Below are positions 8,994 through 18,300 of a stretch of 45,262 nt of DNA, one piece after another. The stretch is from Flavobacterium sp. UBA6721 (lineage in GTDB: Bacteria > Bacteroidota > Bacteroidia > Flavobacteriales > Flavobacteriaceae). The translations under genes and the position numbers were made by a program. Location of the stretch: positions 1 to 45,262 of the forward strand of contig DKIJ01000033.1 in the NCBI GenBank assembly GCA_002454195.1, read 5' to 3'. Position 1 is the first letter of the stretch. Each line of letters starts with the position of its first letter. Below the pieces are notes generated by a model. The model saw nothing but the letters and a program-made list of their open reading frames with translations. It ran no database searches and had not been told where the DNA came from.

Positions 8994-10826
8994 TTATCTT
9001 TTTAGCGAAAAATGGCCTCTTATGCTTTTGCCATCTTCAAAAATTAAATTAAACCAATAATCATCAGCAGGAAGTAAATAACCGTTAAGTGTTCCGTTCC
9101 AATTTAAGTTTGAGGACTGAAATTCTTTGATGAATTTTCCAAAACGATTAAAAATACGAATAGTAGCTTGGGGAAGCGTATTTAAATTTTTTATGGTCCA
9201 ATAATCATTATATCCATCTCCGTTTGGGGTGAAAAAGCGAGGATAGTCTAGTATAATAAAAGGAAAAGGAACCGATTCTGTACATAAACTTTTATCACGG
9301 GCACGGGCAATATAATTACCAGGTGCTAGCTTCGTAAATTCAGGACTTTTTTGATAAAATATTCCGTCTATAGAAAATTCAAAATCACCATTCGAAATAG
9401 ATTCAATCGTAGCAGTATTATTATCCCCTCCAAAATTAGTTGTTTCAACAGCTATAATAATGTTTGCAGGAAGTTGGTTGTCAGTCTTTAAAACATTCAA
9501 AGTTAATTCAGCATAATAAGCACAATTGTATGAGTTTGTTACTTTGGCAATTACTGTTTGTGTCAAAGTTTGATTTGTATAATGTAATGGATTACTAATA
9601 GGATTGTTATTGTTTTTTGCATCCAATATATTCTCATAATAAGTAATCTCACTTAAAGAGGTGTTATTGTTTTTGATTGAAGTATCTGCTTGTGTTAAAT
9701 CAAATGTTTCTTTTTCATTTCCATCAAAATCACATAGCGATAGGCTACTATTTTTTAGTTCAATTTGTGGGGTGTATTCAATTTTGATGTCTTTTGTTGC
9801 TACACAAGTAGAAGGGGATAAAGTAACTTCAACTCTATAAGTTCCTGCTGAAGTAACTGTGTAAGAAGGATTAGTTTCTAAGGGAAGAGGAAATCCGTCT
9901 TTATACCATTTGTAGCTATAATTTGGAGATAATTGGGTGGCTATTATATAATTTTCACCATAACAAATAGCATTATTTGAAGCTAATAAACGATCTTCTC
10001 CTAAGTCAATTTCAGAATTGAAACTGGCCGCTTCTATAAAAATAGCCGAATCGTAATAGACAAATCGATCATCTGCAACAACTAATTTAATATGATAGGT
10101 TTTTCCTGGTATTACACTAGATGTAGCATTTAGAATTTTAGTTTGTCCAGCGTAATTTATGGGGCTATTATTGTTTGGATTGGTATTTAATTGACCAAAA
10201 TATGATTCGTTTTTTGCTTCACAACCATCATTAAAAACGATTTTAGGATGTATGTTAAAAGAGGATACAGGAATAGTTGTTCCCGGAATTATTGCTAAAT
10301 TTTGATAAGGATTAGTACTTCCTTTTTCTTTGATTAAAAATGCAAAACCATCGGAGAATTCACAAGGATAATTATCTTGGTATTCATTAGAAGCTAAAAG
10401 ATAATTAAAACTGATGCTGTTTGTAAGGGGAATAAAGTCAAATTCTAGTACTGTAGCATTTACCGAATTAATATTTAAAGTTTGGTTAAGATCAGTATCT
10501 CCGAGCCAGGAGTTATTCCCATCATTAAAGTCTCTAATAAATGGCCCCGAAGCATTACTACTGCTGCCGGAACTTAATATAATTCCAGATTTAAACGGAA
10601 AATTTGAAGAAGTGTTGGTAAATGTGCCATAGCTGTTTTTAGCTGATGTATGCGTATCTCCTTTGACTGTTTCATTTGAAATTTGTAAGCATGAACTATT
10701 ATTGGTCAATACATTGACAAGTTCAGAAGCATTTTTTGCATCGTCTATATTAATAAACTGAGCCTGTATTTTTGAACTTAAAAATACACTTAAAACACAA
10801 TATAGTATTGATTTGTAGACTTTCAT
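8994..10826 (-). CDS. secreted choice-of-anchor L protein with T9SS type B sorting domain
   Basis: 610 residues. A signal peptide (about 1-22, ending KIQAQ) is followed by a choice-of-anchor L domain (about 25-275), recognisable by SGIILSSG, a LASNEYQDNYPCEFSDGFAF stretch and VADDRFVYYDSAIF. PKD/Ig-like modules follow. From about residue 530 there is a type B sorting domain (FFTPNGDGYNDYW to GHFSLKR). It lies 30 bp upstream of the 1476-residue protein on the same strand, so the two may share a transcript. Its own TAACTTTG promoter element sits 7 nt before the ATG. The binding target is unknown. Confidence 0.9.
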   Translation of the reverse strand: MKVYKSILYCVLSVFLSSKIQAQFINIDDAKNASELVNVLTNNSSCLQISNETVKGDTHTSAKNSYGTFTNTSSNFPFKSGIILSSGSSSNASGPFIRDFNDGNNSWLGDTDLNQTLNINSVNATVLEFDFIPLTNSISFNYLLASNEYQDNYPCEFSDGFAFLIKEKGSTNPYQNLAIIPGTTIPVSSFNIHPKIVFNDGCEAKNESYFGQLNTNPNNNSPINYAGQTKILNATSSVIPGKTYHIKLVVADDRFVYYDSAIFIEAASFNSEIDLGEDRLLASNNAICYGENYIIATQLSPNYSYKWYKDGFPLPLETNPSYTVTSAGTYRVEVTLSPSTCVATKDIKIEYTPQIELKNSSLSLCDFDGNEKETFDLTQADTSIKNNNTSLSEITYYENILDAKNNNNPISNPLHYTNQTLTQTVIAKVTNSYNCAYYAELTLNVLKTDNQLPANIIIAVETTNFGGDNNTATIESISNGDFEFSIDGIFYQKSPEFTKLAPGNYIARARDKSLCTESVPFPFIILDYPRFFTPNGDGYNDYWTIKNLNTLPQATIRIFNRFGKFIKEFQSSNLNWNGTLNGYLLPADDYWFNLIFEDGKSIRGHFSLKR

Positions 10827-10833
10827 AGTCTTA

Positions 10834-10841
10834 CAAAGTTA
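10834..10841 (-). promoter_or_regulatory. TAnnTTTG promoter -7 element upstream of the choice-of-anchor L gene
   Basis: TAACTTTG on the minus strand, ending 7 nt before the ATG at 10826. No clear -33 TTG is present. Confidence 0.45.
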
Positions 10842-10883
10842 GTATAAATTGATGTTTTAGTTTATAGTATTACACTTTAAAGT

Positions 10884-11291
10884 CTAAAATTTTATTTCTT
10901 TTTCAATTAACAAAGAAGCTTGATTTAACTTTTCTGAATTAAGTGGTTTTACGATGTAGTTTTTAACCAACGGATAATTTTTAGTCATTTCTAAGTCGGA
11001 AGGATCGATTGATGAAGAGACTATGAAAATGATGATCTCTTTGGAAAAAGTGATATGTTCTAATTCGTCCAGGAATTGCCAACCATCCAAAACAGGCATA
11101 TTTAAGTCTAATAAGATAACATCTGGGATTTTTGAAGGGGTTTCAGCATTTTTTATCAGTTCATCAAGAGCGGTTCTTGGATTATGAAAAGAGATGATTT
11201 CCTCACAAAAATTATTTTTTGTGATTAGCATGCTCATTAGTTTTATTGATAGTTTATCGTCGTCAATTATGTAGGTTATCTTGTTTTTCAT
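10884..11291 (-). CDS. receiver-only response regulator, second copy
   Basis: 135 residues from the ATG at 11291, which begins MKNKITYIIDDD. A longer frame opens at 11363, but its extra 24 residues are basic and unlike a receiver, so I prefer the internal ATG. Predicted phospho-acceptor is D62 in LDLNMPVLDGW, with acidic residues D10-D12 and conserved lysine K115 in VKP. The start overlaps the 3' end of the histidine kinase gene by 29 bp, a sign of coupled translation. It is a paralogue of the regulator at 350-763. Its partner kinase is frameshifted, so it may now be an orphan or take phosphate from another kinase. Confidence 0.85.
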   Translation of the reverse strand: MKNKITYIIDDDKLSIKLMSMLITKNNFCEEIISFHNPRTALDELIKNAETPSKIPDVILLDLNMPVLDGWQFLDELEHITFSKEIIIFIVSSSIDPSDLEMTKNYPLVKNYIVKPLNSEKLNQASLLIEKEIKF

Positions 11292-12450
11292 CAAAATACA
11301 ATTTAAAAGTGCTTCTTTCTCCTTCTTTACTTTCAATTTCGATTTTGCCTTCCATGGCTTCAATTTGATTCTTTACAATAAATAGGCCAATTTCTTTTGC
11401 ATCTTCATTTCCATGGAACGATTTGTACATTCCAAACAATTTATGTTTGTTTTTATCAATATTTATGCCTGATCCATTGTCTTTGAACGATAGTACATGG
11501 AAGTGCTTTTCTGTATGAAAGTTAATTTCCAATTTGGGATAACGATCAGTTGACTGATATTTAACTGCGTTAGATATAATATTTTGTATAATGTTTTCTA
11601 AATAGGAAGGGATAACTTTCAAGTATATATCTTCCTCGATATTGTGCGTAATGGTAATTTTACTTTTAAAAGGAATACTGTTTTTTTCAATTTCTGTTTT
11701 TAAATGAACAGTCGTTTTTTTTGTTTTTGAGTTTTTCTGTATCGTTAGTACTTCATTTAAGTTTTCAATTGTTTCGGATAATTTTTCGGTTCCTTCTTTA
11801 AACATTTCAATAAAACTGAGTTTTTCTGTAGTGTTATCTGTATTTTCAATCACATCGAGAACCATTTGTAAATTGCTAGTATGAGAACGGATGTTATGTG
11901 AAACAATATGAGCAAAATTTAGCAGTTTATTGTTTTGTTGATTTGTAACTTCAAGGATGTTCTCAAATTCAATTTCTTTATTTTTAGTAGTTGTAATATC
12001 TCTGCCAATGGCAATGAATTTGGTGCAAACGCCATTTTGATCAAAAATTGGTTTCAAGTTTAATTTTAGCCAATATTTTTCGTTTTGTTTATTGGTAAGT
12101 TGAAATATATTTTCAATTTCTTCTTTATTCTGAATGGCTCTTTTTATATCGTTTATTTTTTCATTGTTTGTCTCTGTATTATTACAAAGACTATCTATTT
12201 TTTTTCCAATAATTTGTTCCAAATTAGTTTCAGCGAGTTTCAGATAAGACTGATTAGCCCATATTGTTTCTCCATCGGGATTTGTAACAATGATTAAGTC
12301 AGACGTTTTAGAGACAATAAGAGAAAGTATATCAGAGGTTTCTACAGAATCAATTTTTTTTAGAAAGCAAACTAAAAAGTTTTGATTGTTTACAAGGAAA
12401 TTCTTTCCAGATGAAATTTGAATAGGAACTAATTTAGCGTCTTTTCTTTT
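11263..12450 (-). CDS. C-terminal part of a frameshifted PAS-histidine kinase
   Basis: This frame is open from 12450, just after an in-frame stop at 12451-12453. It has no ATG in its first half; the first usable start is a TTG at 12222, in the middle of a PAS domain. It encodes the end of one PAS domain, a complete PAS domain (around ILSLIVSKTSDLIIVTNPDG to GRDIT), a HisKA helix with histidine at 11896-11898 (SHNIRSHTSNLQ), and an ATPase domain (NIISNAVKYQS, DNGSGINID, KEIGLFIVK). It reads on smoothly from the upstream fragment if one base is removed from the A-rich stretch near 12442-12452. I infer a single kinase of about 596 residues that is now split. Confidence 0.8.
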   Translation of the reverse strand, partial: KRKDAKLVPIQISSGKNFLVNNQNFLVCFLKKIDSVETSDILSLIVSKTSDLIIVTNPDGETIWANQSYLKLAETNLEQIIGKKIDSLCNNTETNNEKINDIKRAIQNKEEIENIFQLTNKQNEKYWLKLNLKPIFDQNGVCTKFIAIGRDITTTKNKEIEFENILEVTNQQNNKLLNFAHIVSHNIRSHTSNLQMVLDVIENTDNTTEKLSFIEMFKEGTEKLSETIENLNEVLTIQKNSKTKKTTVHLKTEIEKNSIPFKSKITITHNIEEDIYLKVIPSYLENIIQNIISNAVKYQSTDRYPKLEINFHTEKHFHVLSFKDNGSGINIDKNKHKLFGMYKSFHGNEDAKEIGLFIVKNQIEAMEGKIEIESKEGERSTFKLYFDEKQDNLHN

Positions 12451-13051
12451 TTAAAATTGTTTCTTTCGTAAAAGAGATATTCAAATCGATATCTATTTTG
12501 CTTAATGATGGGAATAATACATTGTAATTAGAATTGATTAGTTCATTTTGTGTAAATGCTGTAAGATCGTAAATTTGATTGTTACAATCGGTTATTTTTC
12601 CAGTTTTTGTCTCAATAATTACAATTGCTTTTTGTAAACTGGAGCATACTGACGCATATTTTTGAACAACCGATTCTAATTTTTTGATTCGCTCTTCTTC
12701 ATGGGTGACATCCTTAATAGAACCATAAATTCTATTTATTTTATCCGATTGATGATCCACTTGACACACACATTCTAAATGTTTAATTCGATTTGTGGCC
12801 GTAATTATTTGAAATTTATCACTTATGGCTGTATCGAACTCCATCGAACGATTAATAAGTGCTTTAAATATTATCAGATTTTTTCGATTAAAAAAAGTGA
12901 TTAAATTTTTAATACAAGGGCTAAACGAATCTGATACTTCAAAAATTTCTTTGGCTTTATTGTCCCAAAGAATTGAATTTGTATTAAGGTTGATATCCCA
13001 TTTTCCTATTTCAAAATTTTTTTTAAAATAAAAATCCAGATTTGTTTGCAT
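12434..13051 (-). CDS. N-terminal PAS fragment of the frameshifted histidine kinase
   Basis: 205 residues starting MQTNLDFYFKK. It carries one PAS domain (about 10-125, ending GSIKDVTHEEE) and the first half of a second (from about 135, AIVIIETKTGKITDCNN). It stops abruptly after KETILKKKRR in an A-rich stretch. In the neighbouring frame the text continues KDAKLVPIQISSGKNF, exactly what the second half of a PAS domain looks like. No membrane helix is present, so the ancestral kinase was soluble. The break may be a true mutation or a homopolymer sequencing error. It is not a -1 slippage product: an A_AAA_AAG heptamer is present, but -1 leads to a stop within six codons, and the kinase lies in the +1 frame. 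Confidence 0.75.
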   Translation of the reverse strand: MQTNLDFYFKKNFEIGKWDINLNTNSILWDNKAKEIFEVSDSFSPCIKNLITFFNRKNLIIFKALINRSMEFDTAISDKFQIITATNRIKHLECVCQVDHQSDKINRIYGSIKDVTHEEERIKKLESVVQKYASVCSSLQKAIVIIETKTGKITDCNNQIYDLTAFTQNELINSNYNVLFPSLSKIDIDLNISFTKETILKKKRR

Positions 13052-13131
13052 AAATAGTGTTGTAATGATTTGGATTGAATTTTGATTTAGTTAATCAGTG
13101 TTTTTTATTTTTTACATTTAAATTAAGTAAT

Positions 13132-13145
13132 TTTACTTAAGTAAA
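13132..13145. promoter_or_regulatory. 14-bp perfect palindrome in a divergent intergenic region
   Basis: TTTACTTAAGTAAA reads the same on both strands. It lies between the start of the split kinase (13051) and the kinase-like gene at 13381, as an operator would. The 329-bp gap otherwise shows only AT-rich sequence and the promoter element at 13357. Chance occurrence in AT-rich DNA cannot be excluded. Confidence 0.3.
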
Positions 13146-13356
13146 TTTGTCTAAAAATTACCTAATATACCTACAATCTAAAAATAAAATCGATGAAAAG
13201 CGTCTTTTTTTTTAGAAGGTATTTTTTTTTAATACTCTTTTATTTGTTAAGATGTTAAAGTTTGCTTTTTGATTTTGAAGTTTTATTATTTTTCTTGAAA
13301 CGTAATTAAGATATTCTATGTTTTTATATTCAAAAGGAATTCCGATAATTTAGTCG

Positions 13357-13364
13357 TATTTTTG
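13357..13364 (+). promoter_or_regulatory. TAnnTTTG promoter -7 element
   Basis: TATTTTTG ends 16 nt before the ATG at 13381. No matching TTG box is seen upstream. Confidence 0.5.
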
Positions 13365-13380
13365 TATAAATTGCATATAC

Positions 13381-14436
13381 ATGAGCGATATTTCACCTTT
13401 ATTCAAAAAACCCACTTATCCCATTAATCAATCACTTCTTGAATATTTAGAACGTTTTGATAGGATATCTAAAGTAGCTATATCATATGATGATTTATTA
13501 CGCTTTTCAGGTTCTATAAATGTCTATGATAAGAATGATCATGATACATTATGGGCAAGAGTGTTTTATAATGAATTCGAAAGAAATGAGATTGATTTGA
13601 ATTTGAAAAAGATATATTCGCTGCTGCATTCGGATGGTAATTTAGATATTATTAAGTTCCTAAATGTAGACGCAATTGATTATTGCACTTTTGGAAATTC
13701 AAAACCTTTCAGAATAAAAGTACGTAATGTTTTGAATGATAATTACGTACATTTTTACATAAAAAAAGCCGACGCATCTCGAATTTACGGATTGGAGTTA
13801 GAACATATATTGTCACCAGATAAAATTAACTTTTTAGTTTATCAAGAGACCTTGATCGAAGAACATATAATAGGAATTCCAGGTGATATATTTATGGAAA
13901 GCTTGCTTCATAGTTGTTCTGAAACTGAAAAATCACAAATAGCAAAGGAGTTTGTAAAATTTAATGAGCGATGTATGATTCGGCTTTTGGGAGATATGCG
14001 TGCGTATAATTATGTAATTGTACCTATTCATGATTTTGACCAAGTAGTTTATAAAATTAGAGCTATCGATTTTGATCAGCAGTGTTATGAAGGGAATTTT
14101 AAAATCTATAGGCCGCAATTTTTCAAGGAAAATTATCCTATGATTAAATTAATTAAAGATAAATTACAAGAAAGCTCCATCGAACAATACAAACATGAAG
14201 AGCGAGCCGCTCTTGCCAAAAGAATTATTTCTGCAGAAACAAGGATTCAAAAAATTCTTAGAATCATGTCTCATGATACCATCGCTCCAGAAGCGCACAT
14301 AGAACAATTAAAACTAGAATTATACCGTTATACGAATGATTTAAATTTTAAAAAAGCAACTTCAATGGGCTTTGTTTTAAGTGCAGCATTTAAGTTTGTG
14401 ACCCGAAATTTCAAACATCCTGAATTGTTTAAATAG
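13381..14436 (+). CDS. unrecognised protein with kinase-like catalytic signature
   Basis: 351 residues, no signal peptide and no membrane helix. I do not recognise a named family. The middle resembles a protein-kinase/aminoglycoside-phosphotransferase fold. A strand with lysines K128-K129 (HFYIKKAD) could supply the ATP lysine. GDMRAYN gives D205 and N210 with the classical D-x4-N spacing, and AIDFDQ gives D230, in the place of the metal-binding DFG aspartate. A charged helical C-terminal region follows (about 265-325). It is divergent from the broken histidine kinase and 23 bp upstream of a putative lipoprotein on the same strand. Substrate and role are unknown; the kinase reading is an inference from motifs alone. 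Confidence 0.75.
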   Translation: MSDISPLFKKPTYPINQSLLEYLERFDRISKVAISYDDLLRFSGSINVYDKNDHDTLWARVFYNEFERNEIDLNLKKIYSLLHSDGNLDIIKFLNVDAIDYCTFGNSKPFRIKVRNVLNDNYVHFYIKKADASRIYGLELEHILSPDKINFLVYQETLIEEHIIGIPGDIFMESLLHSCSETEKSQIAKEFVKFNERCMIRLLGDMRAYNYVIVPIHDFDQVVYKIRAIDFDQQCYEGNFKIYRPQFFKENYPMIKLIKDKLQESSIEQYKHEERAALAKRIISAETRIQKILRIMSHDTIAPEAHIEQLKLELYRYTNDLNFKKATSMGFVLSAAFKFVTRNFKHPELFK

Positions 14437-14459
14437 GATTAATAAAAATTGAATTAGAA

Positions 14460-15329
14460 ATGAAAAAAGTCTCTTTAGTAATTTTAGCATCTGTTTTATT
14501 TGCTTTTTGTCAAAGTGAAACTCCAATTGTGAATGAATTATTTGATTTGCCTAAGAAATTAAAGGAAGTTTCAGGAATTACGTATACAAATAACTCAAAT
14601 TTAGCATGGCTATTGGAAGATAGTGGGAATGCTAATGAAATTTACGGAATTAATAAGGAGGGAAAACTTGTAAAAACAATAACAATTTCTCAAACTAATA
14701 ATATAGATTGGGAAGATATTACTAAAGATAGTCAAGAAAACTTATACATAGGTGATTTTGGTAATAATGACAACATTAGAAAAGACTTGGCAATCTATAA
14801 AATTGCTAAAGATTCCTTGGATAATGAGTCGGTGATACCTTCCTATAAAGTGAGTTTTGCCTATCCTGAGCAAACCGAATTTCCACCAAAAAAGACCCAA
14901 CTCTTTTTTGATGTAGAGGCTTTTGTGGAGTACAACAACAACTTTTATCTTTTTACTAAAAACCGTAGTAAAGGTTTTGACGGAACCACATTTTTATACA
15001 AAGTACCCAATAAATCCGGTTTTCATTCCGCTAAATTGTTAGCTAAGTTTAAGGCAGAAGGTAATTTTGAAAATGCTGCTATTACAAGTGCAGCCATTAG
15101 TAATGATGGTAAAAAAGTGGTTTTACTTAGCCATAGTCAAATCTGGATTTTTGAAAATATTACTTCCGATAATTTTTTCTCTGGTGCCGTAAACAGAGTC
15201 AAACTCAATCATTTTTCGCAAAAAGAAGCAATTTGTTTTAAAGACAACAAAACACTTTTTATTGTGGATGAAAAAACGAAAAAAATAGGTGGTAAGTTGT
15301 ATCAATTGGATTTGGATGCATTGTATTAG
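14460..15329 (+). CDS. putative lipoprotein with beta-propeller-like sequence
   Basis: 289 residues. The N-terminus (MKKVSLVILASVLFAFCQS) is a signal peptide with cysteine C17 in a weak lipobox (FAFC), so the protein is probably lipid-anchored or at least exported. The body has repeated short strands typical of a beta-propeller (for example SGITYTNNSNLAWLLEDSGN, NIDWEDITKD, LYIGDFGNND). This resembles the broad SdiA-regulated/esterase-like group of periplasmic propellers, though I cannot assign a family. Its stop overlaps the stop of the convergent phosphoesterase gene by 3 bp, so the two transcripts run into each other. Confidence 0.75.
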   Translation: MKKVSLVILASVLFAFCQSETPIVNELFDLPKKLKEVSGITYTNNSNLAWLLEDSGNANEIYGINKEGKLVKTITISQTNNIDWEDITKDSQENLYIGDFGNNDNIRKDLAIYKIAKDSLDNESVIPSYKVSFAYPEQTEFPPKKTQLFFDVEAFVEYNNNFYLFTKNRSKGFDGTTFLYKVPNKSGFHSAKLLAKFKAEGNFENAAITSAAISNDGKKVVLLSHSQIWIFENITSDNFFSGAVNRVKLNHFSQKEAICFKDNKTLFIVDEKTKKIGGKLYQLDLDALY

Positions 15330-18300
15330 AATCCAAATCCAAGACCAAAAGCGATTCGGACTTCTTCATCGGAAGTGGCTTTAAAATAGCTTAATCGAGC
15401 GGTTAGGGTATTTAAACCATTGAGCCATAAACCACCACCTATGGATTGGTGCCATTTGTTAGAACTTTCGCCCTCTAGCCAAACTCTACCGTAGTCATAT
15501 CCACCAAAAAATCCATAAGACATTGGAATTAAACTATTTTTAATTTTTCCAATGGAAAATCGGATATCACTACTTTGAAAAAAAGATTGATTTCCAATAA
15601 AACGTTGATTTCTAAATCCTCTAAGGTCAAAATCGCCTCCTAGGGCTGCAGCTTGATAAAATTCATAATTAGAATTCAAAATTGCTTTTGCTTTCAATAA
15701 AGTAGCTATAACAATTTTGCCTTGAGCATCTATTTTATGATTGAAATTCAATTTGGATTCCAATGTTGGAAAGTTTTGTTTGCTGTTGTTTGTATTTATT
15801 TTCCAATTTGCCGCTATCAAAAATCCCATACCCATGGATGGAAGTGAAGGTATATCGTAATTTTCATAACTGTACTGTGTTGTTATTCCTGCAAATTGTT
15901 GGTTTTTAAAGATTTTAGGATTAACAATATTGGGGATTGAAATATAACGATCCGGGGTGTTTTCTACATCAAAATTTTCATAAGCAATTTGGAAACTTAG
16001 TTTACTCCCTAAACGACCTATTTTTTCAATCTTTGGAGCCAATTTTAACATACTAATTTTAACCCGATTATAATTCATACCGTTGATTTCATCTGTATTA
16101 GCAGTTTGATTTCCATAGCCAAAATAATTGATTGCAAAATTGGGACTTGTAAATTGAGTATCAAAACCAAAATTCCATTTTCCTATTAATTTAGGAACAT
16201 CCAATTGGTAATTAAACTCAAAACCATCTGTAGCAAAATAATAGTTGGCTTTGAAAATATGTTTAAAAGTATAAGGATTCTGCTTAAAATGATTTATAGT
16301 ATAATTAGTATTTATACCTAATTTAATCCCATCGTCTGGATTAAATCCTATTGAAGGGATTCCCGAAAAAGCATTGTATTTTGGTTTTTGATAATTGTAA
16401 TAATTGGTTTCATAGTCTTCGGTCAAAAGCTTTTTAGTATTTGAAGCGGTATTAAAATTGTTGTTTTTGCTTTTAAAATCGATAATACTAATGTTTTTTC
16501 CGTTAGAAATAGAGTAGGAGTCGTTGTTTTGACCTCCAATCAATTTGATTTTTATGGCCGATTTTTGCGTATTTTGTAATTCAAATACATCTTCGTCATC
16601 TAAACCATATATCCAGATACTTTTTGTTGATTGGGTATTGAATTTTTTAGTGAGAACTAATTCTTCTCCTTCTTTTTTTATTCGGGAAGAGGAAATTTCA
16701 ACTTCATGTTTTGAAATTGGATTGATTGTAAAACGGTCTTTTTTATTAGTTCCTACAATAACAGCTGTTTTTTGTAAAACGCTATTGTATTGCGTTGCAT
16801 AGTTGACTAATTGTTTTTTTCTGTTTTTTAATTTTTCTATTATAGAAGTAATTGTGCCATCTTGAACTTCCTTTGGCAAATTAGTAAAAGCTTTGTCAAT
16901 ATTGGTGTCACTTAAATTTTCTTGGATGAATTTAGCTTGAAAAATCCAATCTTTTTCCTCTGCTTTTTTCAAAACCGCAAGATCTAATGGATAGGGTTCT
17001 CTATTAAACCATTTAACATTTTTGATATTGTTTTTAAAACTTTGCATGTGACGAAGCGAAGGGATGTTCATCAGCAGCGATAATAAAGTACCGTCATATT
17101 TAGTAAAGGCCTGATCACGATCACGAGGGATGGGTTTGTAAATAACCTTATCATTTGTTTTGTATACGGCCCAACGCCATTGGTCAAAGTGCCTGTCCCA
17201 GTCGCCAATAAGCATGTCAAATAATCGTGCTTTGATGTATTCTTGTTCATCAACAGCATATTTTTCGTCTTTTTGTAAATTTTCAAGGAGTTCATCGGTG
17301 GAAATGATGGCTCCTGATTTGCCAAAACTAGCAAGCTCTTTTTGACTATCTGAAGGTCTTTCTTCTACATAATACAATTCGTCACCAAAATTACTATTGA
17401 AATCCCCCAAGGCCTTTTGTTTTGGGATGTAAAATAACTTTGGATTGCTATGGAAAACGCCAATTGGTTTGGCTAAATTTCCAATCGCTAAGTTCATGTA
17501 GGGATGTGATGTAGTATAAAAATCGTATAGGAATTTCTCGGCATAGGTGTTTTCAAATTGATTTTCTACATATTGGTCTTTGAAGGCAACACTTTGCAAA
17601 AATCGGCTCACGCTCTTTTTTAAGGCGCGCATCGTATATTCTTTACCCTCTTTTGTTTCAAGTCGTAGCGATTTAGATTGATGTCCACCTCCAGTTCTAT
17701 TGGGAGTAAGACCGCCATATAAACTGTCTAATGAAACAACTGGAGCATCAATTAACTGACTGTAATATTGTCGATAATGATTGCCAAAGAGAAATTTATG
17801 AAAGAGACTCTTTTGAGTCATCTCGCTACTGTAAATCGAAGTTTTTGTAGTATTTGCGAAAGATGTTGCGTAATGATTTAGTTTACGTTTTTGAGGTTCT
17901 AAAAGTGTTTTTTCAAACAGATTCGTAACTTCATTATTTTCAATTCCAAAAAACTGAACAACTGATTTTCCATTGGTATAAACCGTTACAATCGCAAAAC
18001 CATTTTTTCCATAGGAAAAGTCATTAGGAAAGATAGCTCTTGCAGCTTCTGATTTTGAACCAGCACCGCTTATAATTTGTTTGACGTTTTGATTTTCGAT
18101 GTATTGTAAATTGTGATCGTGTCCAGAAACAACAATAACTTGATTTTGATTTTGCAATAAAGTTTTTATGCGTTTAACTAAAATTTGATATTGCTTGTTT
18201 TGAATATCCTGCGGACTAATTCCAGATGTTTTTCTAACTAAATTGATAAAAGAACCCAAAACAGGTAGCGGAATTTTTTGTTCAAGAGGAAATAATTGTT

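Noticed and set aside
10884..11363. Longer start (11363) for the second response regulator
   Set aside because: The extra 24 residues are basic, overlap the kinase ATPase domain and are not receiver-like. The internal ATG at 11291 starts exactly at the receiver's first strand.
12085..12297. Plus-strand 70-codon frame opposite the histidine kinase
   Set aside because: It is the reverse of clear PAS-domain coding sequence, is low in complexity and has no family features.
12442..12452. A_AAA_AAG heptamer as a programmed -1 frameshift site in the split kinase
   Set aside because: A -1 shift reaches a TAG within six codons, and the kinase lies in the +1 frame, so the site cannot produce the full-length protein.
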